Shown in pieces: positions 1 to 8,820 of a stretch of 33,800 bases of DNA. Each line of letters begins with the position of its first letter. The first letter of the stretch is position 1. Under the pieces are notes generated by a model, which had not been told where the DNA came from, made no database searches, and saw only the letters and a program-made list of their open reading frames with translations. The DNA lies in contig JAHJAA010000076.1 of the NCBI GenBank assembly GCA_018814305.1, positions 1-33,800 of the forward strand. Direction: 5' to 3'. The DNA comes from Pseudomonadota bacterium. Its GTDB lineage: Bacteria > Desulfobacterota > Desulfobulbia > Desulfobulbales > JAGXFP01. A program made the translations under genes and the position numbers.

Positions 1-48
1 AGGGTTTGAACAACAAGGCAAAAGTGGTCACAAAAAGATCCTATGGTT

Positions 49-336
49 TTAGGTCATTTGATGTGCTGAAAATCGCCTTGTATCATGCACTTGGCAATTT
101 ACCGGAACCAAAATCCACCCACAGATTCTGCTGAGGAGCCGTTTTTTCAAGTGTAAGAACTCAAAAAAACCGGGGGTTTTTTTATAGGCGACCAAAATAT
201 CCACATCACTGTCCGGTCCGGCAGTTCCCCGGACGACAGAGCCAAAAACCGCCAGATATTCAACATTGAATCTATTATAGATCTCCTGCTGGTGATCCCG
301 AATAACCGAAAAAACCTGTTCTTTCTTCGTGATCAT
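49..336 (-). pseudogene. MNT-type nucleotidyltransferase, C-terminus apparently frameshifted
   Basis: The 95-residue product resembles the small minimal nucleotidyltransferases of MntA/HepT-type pairs. The N-terminal two thirds is typical: FGSVVRGTAGPDSDVDILV carries the GSxxRG loop and the DxD metal-binding pair, followed by KTPGFFEFLHLKKRL. After about residue 68 the expected K-V-D-L-V strand and basic tail are missing. Another frame of the same DNA reads W-V-D-F soon after this point, so an indel probably shifted the frame, and that other frame then meets a stop. The start at 336 has a strong ribosome site (GAGGTGG, 341-348). No HEPN partner is visible, although it could lie beyond the left edge. 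The family call is secure; the claim of decay is inference. Confidence 0.6.
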
Positions 337-433
337 ATTACCACCTCAACAAACGAAGCTATGAACGAACAGCAAATACAGGGGACGTTCCCCCAACTTC
401 GTCATTCGATCCTTGCGATTCCTTCCATATCCT

Positions 434-733
434 TTACCAACTGGCACTGACCGTCCCAGTGCCGCCGGAGGGCGTTCCGCCGCCACCTCCCCCGCCACCA
501 CCGCCGGCAGCGGCGCCGATCGCCCCAATGGCCAGGAGCCCCAACCCCCACTTCCACCAACTGGAGCCACCTTCCTCCTTGGCCGATTCTGGAACCACCG
601 CCTCGGGCGGTAGTTCGGTGACCAGGGATTTTTCAATGGTCTCAAATTCGGTATCGATATCGGCCATGGCCCGAGGGACAGTGACGGTGACCAGCACCAG
701 CCAGCAGAGTATGAGTGTAAGAACTTTTTTCAT
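434..733 (-). CDS. small exported poly-glycine protein of unknown function
   Basis: A 99-residue protein of no family I recognise. Residues 1-24 form a good signal peptide (KK, then a hydrophobic core, then A-M-A). A short acidic segment follows. Next is WWKWGLGLLAIGAIGAAA (about 60-76), which could be a second membrane segment. Ten consecutive glycines lead into a Ser/Thr/Gly tail ending in SASW. The start has AAGGA seven bases upstream. It lies 34 bases downstream of the PIN toxin on the same strand, so it may be read from the same transcript. The Gly tract makes it likely to be flexible or aggregation-prone at the inner membrane; that is inference. Being exported links it loosely to the exported cluster just to its right. 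Confidence 0.6.
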   Translation of the reverse strand: MKKVLTLILCWLVLVTVTVPRAMADIDTEFETIEKSLVTELPPEAVVPESAKEEGGSSWWKWGLGLLAIGAIGAAAGGGGGGGGGGTPSGGTGTVSASW

Positions 734-767
734 GGTTTTTCCTTGTTGTATTTTGCTTTTACATCCT

Positions 768-1163
768 TCACCAGATCGTTTTCACCTGGGAGTACTTCCT
801 GATCTTACCGTCACGACTGACGAGTCCGGCGCCCAGGGTCAAGGCGGTGGCGACGATGATGCGATCCGCCGGATCCTGATGAAAATCGCCGGGCAGGGAG
901 ACGGAACGCAGGGCGATGGTGTTGTCGACCGGAACAAAGGTGATAAAGGGTAACGATTCGCTTTTCCGAATCCAGTCCCGCCAGTCAATGGTGAGTTCGA
1001 GCCGTCCACGATCGACCAGCATGGCGATCTCCCAGGCACTGATGGAAGAGATATGGACTTCCCCCCCAGCGACTGCTTTCTCTATTACCCCTGCAGCTTT
1101 CGGCGAAAGCAACTCAGGATTACTGAGCCACCAGAGCCAGACATGGGTATCGAGGACGATCAT
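768..1163 (-). CDS. PIN-domain toxin (VapC-like RNase)
   Basis: A 131-residue PIN-domain protein, of normal length for a type II toxin. PIN toxins are Mg-dependent RNases neutralised by a partner antitoxin. The acidic metal-binding residues are present: D5 in V-L-D-T-H-V, E45 in S-A-W-E-I, D100 in D-P-A-D-R, and D118 in S-R-D-G-K. The W-L-W-W-L segment after the first Asp is typical of the T-H-V-x-L-W-W subgroup. I chose the ATG at 1163 because it forms an ATGA overlap with the stop of the antitoxin upstream, the usual translational coupling in these operons. An in-frame start 15 bases further upstream would lie inside the antitoxin gene and is less likely. Confidence 0.85.
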   Translation of the reverse strand: MIVLDTHVWLWWLSNPELLSPKAAGVIEKAVAGGEVHISSISAWEIAMLVDRGRLELTIDWRDWIRKSESLPFITFVPVDNTIALRSVSLPGDFHQDPADRIIVATALTLGAGLVSRDGKIRKYSQVKTIW

Positions 1164-1393
1164 CGCAGGGCTTCCCACTCCGTATCCCCCACCGGCTCGG
1201 TGGGGTCATCGTAGCGCACCACGGTATGACGCAACTCCTTAACCACATCCTCTGGGACATCCTGAAAGGGAATAATCTTCAGCACCGGTTTAGCATGATC
1301 GGTAATAATCAACTCCCGTCCGGTTTCCTGGACCTGGCGGAAATACTTCAGAGCCTGGGGCTTAAATTTTGACTTTGAAACAGACTTTTCCAT
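1160..1393 (-). CDS. Phd/YefM-type antitoxin
   Basis: A 77-residue protein resembling Phd/YefM antitoxins: F-K-P-Q-A-L-K-Y-F-R-Q-V-Q-E-T-G, then E-L-I-I-T-D-H-A-K-P-V-L-K-I-I-P, which is the DNA-binding N-terminal fold. The acidic tail that would wrap the toxin follows. It would bind and inhibit the PIN toxin encoded immediately downstream (4-base overlap) and repress its own operon. The open frame extends upstream to 1477, but the ATG at 1393 matches family length and has a GGAGAG ribosome site. The leader contains the direct repeat CCATGGTAC at about 1392 and 1446, which could be part of an operator; that is weak inference. Confidence 0.8.
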   Translation of the reverse strand: MEKSVSKSKFKPQALKYFRQVQETGRELIITDHAKPVLKIIPFQDVPEDVVKELRHTVVRYDDPTEPVGDTEWEALR

Positions 1394-1493
1394 GGTACTC
1401 TCTCCATAACTGTGGCGCTTTATCACAACGGCAACGATTATGTGACCATGGTACAATGACCACACCCATTCTGTCAATCAAACCCAATCCAGC

Positions 1494-3557
1494 TTACTTC
1501 TTCGAATCCACCAGCACCATTCCCATATCCCCGACGATCTCCGGGGTCTGGTTCCGCTTATAGAGCCGATAGGCATAGTCATTGACGCTGTCCACATCCA
1601 GCAGACTGGTCTTGATATCCCCCAGGGTCAAAGGTCGGCCCTGTTCCACGGTATCCTTGATGCCCTTGAGCAAGAAGTAGGTGAAGAGACCATGGCGTTT
1701 TTCCCGATACCAGGAGCTGATCTGGTCGCCAGAGGAACTGGTGATGATCGCCGCATTGGGCAGGGCCAGGACCGGCAGTTTGGGACGGATGCCGATGGAA
1801 CTGGCGTCGGAAACCAACGGTGCCCCGGTATTGGACATCCCAGAAAAGCAGGCGTCAAAGACCAGGGCCAGACTCTTGATTTCCTTTTCGCGGCCGATCC
1901 GGGTCAGGTTTTCGTAAAGCAGATCCAGGGAATAGCCGGTGAACTTGATGGCCGAGGGATCAGCCCCGGCGGGTAAGAGAAAAACCCGGCCAGTATTGGT
2001 GTCCGGGGCACCGTGCCCGGAGTAGAAGAGGAAAACATCCGATTTTCCTTTGCGAAGACGGGAATACAATTCGCCCCGGTGATCGCCGGTATCACCGAAG
2101 ACCTTTAAAAAATCGGTCTTGCTGGCGTTCTGGAGGAAGATGATATTGTGCTCGGCAAAACCCAGGGTGTCGATCAGATACTGCCGGATCACCGAGGCGT
2201 CCCGGATGGCGAATTCCACCTGGGGTACCTGGCGATTATCATAATCCCGGTTCCCGATGACCACCGCCACCGCATCGGGTTTGACCTGGCCGGTTTTGGG
2301 CGGGAAATCCACCTCCACTGAAAGCCCGGGGGCAGCGGTGGGCAGGGAGGCGGCGTTGAGGGGGAGATTGGCCGCCACCATGATCTCCTTGGGTGCCTTT
2401 TTTTCCGGCCGGTTAAAGGCCAGGTCAAGGGGACGATCCACATTGAATTGAGCCCGCTCTTCGGTGAGAGAAACCGAAACCGGGATTCCGATGGCCCGCT
2501 TCGAGGTATAAATCGAAAAGGCGATATCCTTATAGGCCCCTGCGGGCAGTGTGCCGAGGTCGTACTCCGTTCGAGTATCTCCAGCCAGAAAAACGTCTTC
2601 CCCGATCATCACCCGGGCCTTGACATTCCGGGCATCTCCGAGTCCGATATTCTGGATCCGGGCGGTGATCTCGACGATCTCCATAGGCTCGATCTGACCG
2701 TTTTCCGACTGATCGGCGATGCCGATATCCGCCACCTTGAGCAGGGGTGGGTCAAAGGCCTTGGTGGCCATAGCGATGATCATCGGATCGGGATCAAACC
2801 CGTTTTTCTCAACGGCATTGATCCGGATGATCAGTTTATCGGTGGGCAGACTTGTCTCTTCGGTGGTGATGGAAAAATCAAGGGTCCGGCTCTCACCGGG
2901 GGGAATGGCCTCAATGGTCATCGCCTGCGCCAACTTCAACCCGGGCAGAGGCGACTCGATCACTGGCGTAACGGTGAGCTTTTGACCGCCCCCCTTACCG
3001 GAGTTGGTCACGGTTACCCGAAGACTTCCGGCTTCACCTGCCTCCAGAACCCCATTTGAATTATAATCGGTCAGGTTGACCTGCATGGCAAGAATAGCCG
3101 GATACTTGGAGATCTGGGCCTTGACCAGGGTATCCTGGAACTTGGCATTCCCCGGCTCAAGGGCCACAGCTCTGCGGGCTAATTGCAGGGCCCGGGCCTG
3201 ATCTCCGTTGGAATCGGTCATGATCAGATAGGCCAGGGCGTTTAAGGCCTTGCCGTGGTCAGGATCTTTTTTGAGGGTCTTCTCAAGCTGGCTCTGGGCC
3301 TCGCTGTAGCGCCCACGCTTATACTGAACCATGGCCAGATTGAAACTGAGCGCCGCACTTTGCGGACAGAGCATCACGGCCTTTTCCAACCGAATTTCTG
3401 CTGCAACGGGGTTTTTGGCCACCAGATTCGAGGCCTCCCGGGCCAGTGATGCCGCCTTGTTGCAGTCGGCCGCCTGGGTGGTTCCGGTCATCATCAAAAT
3501 GACCAGGGCAAGAAAAACTGGAGCCAATACCTTCCTGATTAAAATAAGATCCGCCAT
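1494..3557 (-). CDS. exported TPR / adhesion-like / caspase (peptidase C14) protein
   Basis: A 687-residue exported protein. Residues 1-30 form a signal peptide (T-T-Q-A-A at the cleavage region). About 35-145 are TPR-like repeats. About 155-265 and 270-375 are two beta-sandwich segments of CARDB/NEW3 type, each opening with an N/S-G-x-L/I-E-x-G/M-E-like turn. The C-terminal caspase domain starts at V-V-I-G-N-R-D-Y (432-439). Its catalytic pair is intact: H515 in F-Y-S-G-H-G-A and C570 in V-F-D-A-C-F-S-G. Bacterial caspase homologues usually cleave after basic residues, so a periplasmic or surface protease is the likely role; the substrate is unknown. It is the last gene of the leftward set and is a paralogue of the caspase at 10772-12454. 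Confidence 0.85.
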   Translation of the reverse strand: MADLILIRKVLAPVFLALVILMMTGTTQAADCNKAASLAREASNLVAKNPVAAEIRLEKAVMLCPQSAALSFNLAMVQYKRGRYSEAQSQLEKTLKKDPDHGKALNALAYLIMTDSNGDQARALQLARRAVALEPGNAKFQDTLVKAQISKYPAILAMQVNLTDYNSNGVLEAGEAGSLRVTVTNSGKGGGQKLTVTPVIESPLPGLKLAQAMTIEAIPPGESRTLDFSITTEETSLPTDKLIIRINAVEKNGFDPDPMIIAMATKAFDPPLLKVADIGIADQSENGQIEPMEIVEITARIQNIGLGDARNVKARVMIGEDVFLAGDTRTEYDLGTLPAGAYKDIAFSIYTSKRAIGIPVSVSLTEERAQFNVDRPLDLAFNRPEKKAPKEIMVAANLPLNAASLPTAAPGLSVEVDFPPKTGQVKPDAVAVVIGNRDYDNRQVPQVEFAIRDASVIRQYLIDTLGFAEHNIIFLQNASKTDFLKVFGDTGDHRGELYSRLRKGKSDVFLFYSGHGAPDTNTGRVFLLPAGADPSAIKFTGYSLDLLYENLTRIGREKEIKSLALVFDACFSGMSNTGAPLVSDASSIGIRPKLPVLALPNAAIITSSSGDQISSWYREKRHGLFTYFLLKGIKDTVEQGRPLTLGDIKTSLLDVDSVNDYAYRLYKRNQTPEIVGDMGMVLVDSKK

Positions 3558-3717
3558 GATTTCTCTTTCTCCCTTCTTCTTTATAGAGTGAAGGTCAATA
3601 TTTAATCAACCTGTCGCTCAAAAGCAATAATCGTCTCCCCTATAACGCCTCTGATAATTTAACCGATAGTAGCGCTATCACCTGCTTTCTCCGACCAATC
3701 CCCACCCCACCTGTCTC

Positions 3718-5814
3718 TCACATTCCCGGCTGCAGCCGCCAGTAGGTCAGACCATTGGCCTGCATGGGCTGGAGTTTCCGCAGACTCGGAGCGACCCCTT
3801 TGATGGCGCTGACGATATCCTCCACCACCCGCTGTTTGGTGGCGTAATAGGAGTGAAATTCCGGAACCGACCAGGGAGTGACTTCAACTCCGGTGGCGTC
3901 GATCACCGCAATTCCAGCCAGTGGGGTCACCGGCAGGCCCAGTCGTTTGGCGCTGTTGAGCGAGGTGGAAAAATTGAGGGCCGCATCGTTATCCGAGGTA
4001 TAGATCGTCCAACTCCTGGCCAAGCCAACCACATTCGCCGCCACCTGCTCCCGGAACAACCCGGCATCAAAATCCGGGGCAGCGAGGATTACGTTTTCGA
4101 AAAGCGGCTTGCCCTGCTTACCCCGGCGAGCCGCCATCATGTTCAGGGCGCCGATCAGCCCCTGATTGCCCATGCTGTGGGCCACCAGATGAACCCGTTT
4201 CGGCCCGATCTTGTCGAGAACATCTTCGAGAAATTGTTCAATATGAAGAACGCTCCAGGAGGCATCTTCCCGGTCGGACATATAGGCATAAAGCTTACCA
4301 TCGGAAGGCCAGGAAAACATGAGCGGCAACCCGGTGAACCCGAAGTCATAGGCGATCTGGGCGGTCCGCTTGGCGGCGGCAGCAAATTTCACATTAAAGC
4401 CATGCACAAAGACCACCGAATCATCACTCCAGCCCTGCTCTTTGGCCTTTTGGTGAACTCTTTCCTGCAGTTGGCTGAAAAAGGCCTTCCCGGGAATGGG
4501 GGTTACCTCGCGGAGGATGATATGCTTTTCGGCATCTTCCAGAAACTTCAAACCCAGAAACGCCGATTCCGTGGCCCCATGGCGATGGTTGGCAGGGATG
4601 GTGACCAGACACCGGCCATAGGAGATGAGCCCGTCCCGAGCCCGGTCGCCTCCGTAGTATTCATCGGGATCGCTCAGACCGGTGGCCTGCCGGTTGGTGG
4701 CATAGAAAACCTCCTGTTCGTAAACACTCTCTTTTTCTTTAGTGCCTTTGGCTCCGTCGGGTTGAGCCACTGCAGCCTCCGCGGTTCCGGCAGCGGGGGT
4801 AAAAGAGAGGACATTACCGGCCAATGGAGCAGTATCGGCATAATCGGCCAGTTGCCCCACCGTATTGATTCCAGGATCGTCGGGGATGGCGATATTCATT
4901 TTTTCACAGATCAGGGCCAGCAAATCAAAGACTCCCTGATGATCGAGGCCGAGATCCCGGTAAAAATCGGTGGCCGAATTCACCTGAGAAGAAGGAAGCC
5001 CGGTCTCCCCTATGACCATCGTCCTCACCTCGGCAAGTCTGGCATGCGTTTCCACCGACTCACCGCTCCCATCAAGAGGGGAGGCAGAGACCGACCCACA
5101 GCCGATCCGTTCGATCTGGATCAGATCGTTGTTATAACGGTCCGTCAGCAGGCATTGTTCAGGATCAGCCCCATCGAGAAGAATAAGATGAACCATAATA
5201 CCCTTCGCAGAAAGCCGGGCCAACTCGGCCAGGATCTCCCGTTCGGGATTATTCCCACCCCGTAGGGCGATGGTCAAGGCATCCGTCTTGTTTTCGGCCA
5301 GGGCCATAAGCTGGGGATCATTTTCAGATGCTGGCAACTCCTCACCCGGGGGCTCGAGCTGTTTCAAGATCAGGGGTTTAATCATTGGTCGGGCGTTGCC
5401 ACTTCCGGAGAGGATTATGATCCGGCTCTCCCAAGGGTGGCCCCCTTGTTCAATCACAGCGGCGGCTGCAACCAGGGCTTCCCGAAGATTACCAACTTGA
5501 CCGCCGAAGGCCATCCCGGCCAGGGATTCATTGATTGTGGTCACCGAGCCACCCAAAGGAACCACAACCTCGGCCCTTTCGGCAAAACCCAGCAACCCGA
5601 GCCGATCTTCCTCGGTCACCATCCGAGGATCCGCCAGAATTTCGGAGATGCGTTCCCGGGCCAGTTCCATGAGGGTCGTGGAACCATTTCCACACATACG
5701 ACCCATCGCCACCGACCGATCCACTCCCAAAACCAGATCTCCGGCCTGCGCTGGAACGATGACGGTAAACACCCCGAAAACCACACCAAAAAGAACCATC
5801 AGCCTTCTGTCCAT
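3718..5814 (-). CDS. exported VWA / carrier-protein-like / DUF900 alpha-beta hydrolase fusion
   Basis: A 698-residue fusion with a signal peptide (residues 1-25, ending A-Q-A-G). Residues 26-214 look like a von Willebrand A domain, but the metal site reads D-R-S-V-A rather than DxSxS. Residues 277-327 resemble an acyl carrier protein: D-L-G-L-D followed by H-Q-G where D-S-L normally carries phosphopantetheine, then the helix-2/3 pattern I-P-D-D-P-G-I-N-T-V. From about 365 is a DUF900-type esterase: F-V-H-G-F (469-473), nucleophile S547 in H-S-M-G-N, probable acid D581 in A-P-D-F-D, and H654 in E-F-H-S-Y-Y. The ATG at 5814 is preceded by GGAGAG; a longer frame to 5877 lacks one. Hydrolase activity is likely, carrier function unlikely. 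Confidence 0.8.
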   Translation of the reverse strand: MDRRLMVLFGVVFGVFTVIVPAQAGDLVLGVDRSVAMGRMCGNGSTTLMELARERISEILADPRMVTEEDRLGLLGFAERAEVVVPLGGSVTTINESLAGMAFGGQVGNLREALVAAAAVIEQGGHPWESRIIILSGSGNARPMIKPLILKQLEPPGEELPASENDPQLMALAENKTDALTIALRGGNNPEREILAELARLSAKGIMVHLILLDGADPEQCLLTDRYNNDLIQIERIGCGSVSASPLDGSGESVETHARLAEVRTMVIGETGLPSSQVNSATDFYRDLGLDHQGVFDLLALICEKMNIAIPDDPGINTVGQLADYADTAPLAGNVLSFTPAAGTAEAAVAQPDGAKGTKEKESVYEQEVFYATNRQATGLSDPDEYYGGDRARDGLISYGRCLVTIPANHRHGATESAFLGLKFLEDAEKHIILREVTPIPGKAFFSQLQERVHQKAKEQGWSDDSVVFVHGFNVKFAAAAKRTAQIAYDFGFTGLPLMFSWPSDGKLYAYMSDREDASWSVLHIEQFLEDVLDKIGPKRVHLVAHSMGNQGLIGALNMMAARRGKQGKPLFENVILAAPDFDAGLFREQVAANVVGLARSWTIYTSDNDAALNFSTSLNSAKRLGLPVTPLAGIAVIDATGVEVTPWSVPEFHSYYATKQRVVEDIVSAIKGVAPSLRKLQPMQANGLTYWRLQPGM

Positions 5815-5934
5815 AACACTCTCCGCAAGGGAAAAAAGCGATGGGGGCAACGTCACCGCGCCCCCATCAAAAATCATCGATCAGTAACCTGCCATAATTT
5901 GAGGCACTTTATATTTCAGGCACTTCTGGCGTAA

Positions 5935-6576
5935 TTAATCAACCACGCCCTGGTCCTGCATCTGCTTCCAGAACTCAGCCGCCTTCTGGGCCTGGGCCTT
6001 GGCCTGGTCATCGGCTGCCTCCCGGGCCTGTTTCTCCGCCTCCTTGGCCTTGCCTTTCGCCATATCCTTCAGGGTTTCGTCAGCGGCGGTGGTCGGCATC
6101 TGGGCCAGGGCAAAGACCTGATACCCCAGGCCGGTTTCGGTCTGCCATTTCTCCATATACCAGGTCTTCACCTTGACCCGGCTGGCCATATTGGCGGCCA
6201 GTTGTTTTTCGTAATCCTTGGTGGACTGGGTGGGATCAATCACGGTGCTGTCCAAACCAAACGACACACTAAGCGACTCAAACTTGTTCTTGACCAGGGT
6301 CCCCATCCACTTGACCACCGCATCCAGGGCATTCCGCCGGGCATCCTCCCGAGCACCCTGCTCGGTGGCAAACCGCTTGGAAACCCCCACGAAACTCATC
6401 ACGCCGTCCTCGGTATCGGGCTCTTCCATGGTCCATGCCGGCCGCTCGGCAGAAGAGCTGTAGATCAATTTTTCCCGTACTCCATCATCGGGGATGGCAA
6501 CACTGTCACCACTCCCGGCACAACCACCCAAAGCCAGGGCCAACACCAGACCTGCAACAGCCAGCATTTTATTCAT
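5935..6576 (-). CDS. LPP20-like lipoprotein
   Basis: A 213-residue predicted lipoprotein. The signal ends in the lipobox L-G-G-C at about residue 20. The mature part resembles the LPP20 family: P-A-W-T-M-E-E-P-D followed by F-V-G-V-S-K-R-F-A-T-E-Q-G-A-R-E-D-A-R-R-N-A, a pattern of surface or outer-membrane lipoproteins. The last 45 residues are rich in Ala, Lys, Glu and Gln and should form a helix or coiled coil. The start at 6576 has AGGAGGAAG at the right distance; the open frame reaches 6615 without a better start. It is 72 bases downstream of the larger lipoprotein, whose N-terminal domain shares its P-A-W-x-M-x-E-P and A-R-x-D-A signatures, so the two probably arose by duplication and are co-transcribed. 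Confidence 0.75.
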   Translation of the reverse strand: MNKMLAVAGLVLALALGGCAGSGDSVAIPDDGVREKLIYSSSAERPAWTMEEPDTEDGVMSFVGVSKRFATEQGAREDARRNALDAVVKWMGTLVKNKFESLSVSFGLDSTVIDPTQSTKDYEKQLAANMASRVKVKTWYMEKWQTETGLGYQVFALAQMPTTAADETLKDMAKGKAKEAEKQAREAADDQAKAQAQKAAEFWKQMQDQGVVD

Positions 6577-6648
6577 TTGCTTCCTCCTGTTGGTTTTAAT
6601 AAAACTCGATTCCAAAAAAGACCCGTTTCAGTATCACACAATCCGCCC

Positions 6649-8820
6649 TTAATCACGCCCGGCCACGGTGGTAATCACTGTCTCGGCCTCACCGTAGTGA
6701 TTGCCAGGTTTGCCGCCGTGGGCCCGGACCACATCAGTCACTGAATCCAGGGTGAGATTCAACACCACAAGTCCGGTGGGCAGCACTTCGCCCGGCAACA
6801 CCGGAAAAGGGGTGGCCGAAGCAAAGGCCCGTAAATATTCAACCCCGAAAGGGGCCTGAATCACAAATTCAAAACGATCATTTGGTCCTGGAACTCCCAT
6901 CAGATTCCCCCGCCGGAAAAATCCGTTGCCGGAATATTGATTAGGCAGGATCTGAATAAGATTATGGACGGCATCCTCATAGATCAGCAGGAGATAGGCA
7001 TCTCGGTCGGTACTGACAAAAAAGGTAACCACCTCCCCTTCCTGGTAGGTCCGTCCGTCCCCGAGATGAGAGGTAACTTCAAGCTTGATATCCCCTTGAA
7101 AGCTGGTCAAAGGCCGACTCTCCCGAACTGCCTGGGGATAGAGGTCCAGGCCAGGAGAATATTGGGTGATAACGGCAGTGGCAGCCTCAATCAGGCGATC
7201 GGACCCTGCGGCCTTGAGCTTCATTGCCGCCCAGACCTCGTTATTATTCTGAACCGTATAGGTCACCTCCAGGCCGGCCTCGGCCCCGTCGATTGCCGCC
7301 TGCATGGCGGCAGAACCCAGATTCGTCGGCTCTTGGTCCTCAACCGTAGAATCATTTTCCCGCAACCCGATTCCCCGAACCCGCCGGACCGTTTCTGAAA
7401 CGGTGCGAACATCTCGGGATTGTGGTTCAATCACGGCCAGTCCCTCGATCGAGGTTAACTGCTGCCGGATAATCTGCTGGAGCGCGCGCCCGAAACCGGT
7501 GGGGAGTCTGGTTTCCCCATAAGTGACCGGAGCAAAGACCACCGACCTTACCGGCAGATCCTGCAGGGCGGGACCATCAAAAATAGTATGAACCGCTGCT
7601 CGCGCCGCCCCGGCCATATCTTCTTCGGCAGTAAGCAGTGACAACCGATTATCAAGCATAGCCAAGGCCTGGCACATCTCCTTACCCAAGAGCGACAAAG
7701 GCCCGCTTTCTGCATCCACCGACACCCGATAGCGACCTGCAGGGACCTCTCCGACCAGGAATTCCGCCCGTCCGGTTGGACCGCAGGTAGTCCGGGCGAC
7801 AATCCTGCCGGTTTCGTCGGTAAGCAACAGGGGAAGACCACTCACCGGTTGTAATTTCTTCTCGGATCGAAGCCAGACCCAGACCCGAACCTTACCGCTG
7901 CCTCCCTCGAGGGTCACGGTCTGGGTGCTGAACCGTCCGGTATCAATAAATAACCGAGAACGAATGACACCGATCTCTCCAATCAGTCCCTTCTGGGCCT
8001 GTTCCAGCTTGCCGGCCCGTGCTTTAAAATGAGAGTCACCATCCTTGAACCGCTGAATCTCACCATAGAGATAATTCCAATCCTGCTGAATCCGATTGGA
8101 GGCAGGAATAATATTCCCCGCTTCAACCTCCATTCGGGCAAGGCGCAAGGTTTCGCGGACCCGGTCAAGATTTATCTGCAGGGCCTCCTCGGCCCGCCTC
8201 TCGGCCTTGGCCAGTTGGTCACGCCGCCAGGCCTGGACCCGATCGATTTCATCCACCGGCACTGTGACCAGAACCCAATACTTCCAGGCCATCCCCACGT
8301 CCCGTTCCTGACGGTTAACCCTGTAGGTTTCCGAGTACCAATGTTTTGGCTTTATCCGACTGACCTGGGCGTCGGTGGTCTGGGTCGACTGGGTGATGCT
8401 GCCCACGGTGGCATCAAGTATTTCACTCTCCCGACCATACAGGGCACGAATTACCTCATCCACCACCGCGACATCAACCCCGGTATATTTGGCGTATTCT
8501 TCCCGGGCATAGCGCAGGGCATCACTTCGGGCCTCCTGCTCGGAAGCATGATAATTGGACAAGCCGACCAGATAATGGAGTTCTCCCTGGTCGTCGGGCT
8601 CCTGCATTATCCAGGCAGGCCGCTGTTCTTCACTTCTGGTATCGCGAATATAGACGGGACGGATCTGATTTTCAACTTGGGGAATACCATTGTTGACCAT
8701 GGTTCCGGCAGGAGGAGACGCGCATGACACGAGGAGGAAACAACACAACAGGAGACCAGCAACACCCGACAGTGGGGCGACCGAAAAACGGGGGCGCATC
8801 CTTGCCTGGGAAAAAGGCAT
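6649..8820 (-). CDS. LPP20-like / CsgG-like / DUF4384 lipoprotein
   Basis: A 723-residue multi-domain lipoprotein. The lipobox is L-V-S-C with Cys at residue 33. An LPP20-like domain spans about 67-190 (P-A-W-I-M-Q-E-P-D-D, then L-V-G-L-S-N-Y). A Lys/Arg/Glu-rich helix covers about 195-240. A carboxypeptidase-regulatory-like beta domain covers about 325-375 (A-E-F-L-V-G-E-V-P-A-G-R-Y-R). About 420-555 resembles a CsgG/FlgO-like fold, and DUF4384 covers about 575-680 (Y-Q-E-G-E-V-V-T-F-F-V-S-T-D-R-D-A-Y-L-L-L-I-Y). DUF4384 is frequently found in proteins with peptidase or kinase modules. The start at 8820 has GGAGG seven bases upstream. It heads the leftward set and faces the transglutaminase gene across a 221-base divergent region. 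Confidence 0.75.
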   Translation of the reverse strand: MPFSQARMRPRFSVAPLSGVAGLLLCCFLLVSCASPPAGTMVNNGIPQVENQIRPVYIRDTRSEEQRPAWIMQEPDDQGELHYLVGLSNYHASEQEARSDALRYAREEYAKYTGVDVAVVDEVIRALYGRESEILDATVGSITQSTQTTDAQVSRIKPKHWYSETYRVNRQERDVGMAWKYWVLVTVPVDEIDRVQAWRRDQLAKAERRAEEALQINLDRVRETLRLARMEVEAGNIIPASNRIQQDWNYLYGEIQRFKDGDSHFKARAGKLEQAQKGLIGEIGVIRSRLFIDTGRFSTQTVTLEGGSGKVRVWVWLRSEKKLQPVSGLPLLLTDETGRIVARTTCGPTGRAEFLVGEVPAGRYRVSVDAESGPLSLLGKEMCQALAMLDNRLSLLTAEEDMAGAARAAVHTIFDGPALQDLPVRSVVFAPVTYGETRLPTGFGRALQQIIRQQLTSIEGLAVIEPQSRDVRTVSETVRRVRGIGLRENDSTVEDQEPTNLGSAAMQAAIDGAEAGLEVTYTVQNNNEVWAAMKLKAAGSDRLIEAATAVITQYSPGLDLYPQAVRESRPLTSFQGDIKLEVTSHLGDGRTYQEGEVVTFFVSTDRDAYLLLIYEDAVHNLIQILPNQYSGNGFFRRGNLMGVPGPNDRFEFVIQAPFGVEYLRAFASATPFPVLPGEVLPTGLVVLNLTLDSVTDVVRAHGGKPGNHYGEAETVITTVAGRD

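Noticed and set aside
2448-3059. 203-codon open frame on the plus strand
   Set aside because: Antisense to the TPR-caspase; low-complexity Gly/Asp/Arg composition.
3853-5265. 470-codon open frame on the plus strand
   Set aside because: It lies wholly opposite the VWA-hydrolase gene, has a His/Arg/Gly-rich composition typical of antisense shadows, and shows no domain.
8029-8727. 232-codon open frame on the plus strand
   Set aside because: Antisense shadow of the DUF4384 lipoprotein, with no ribosome site and no recognisable motif.
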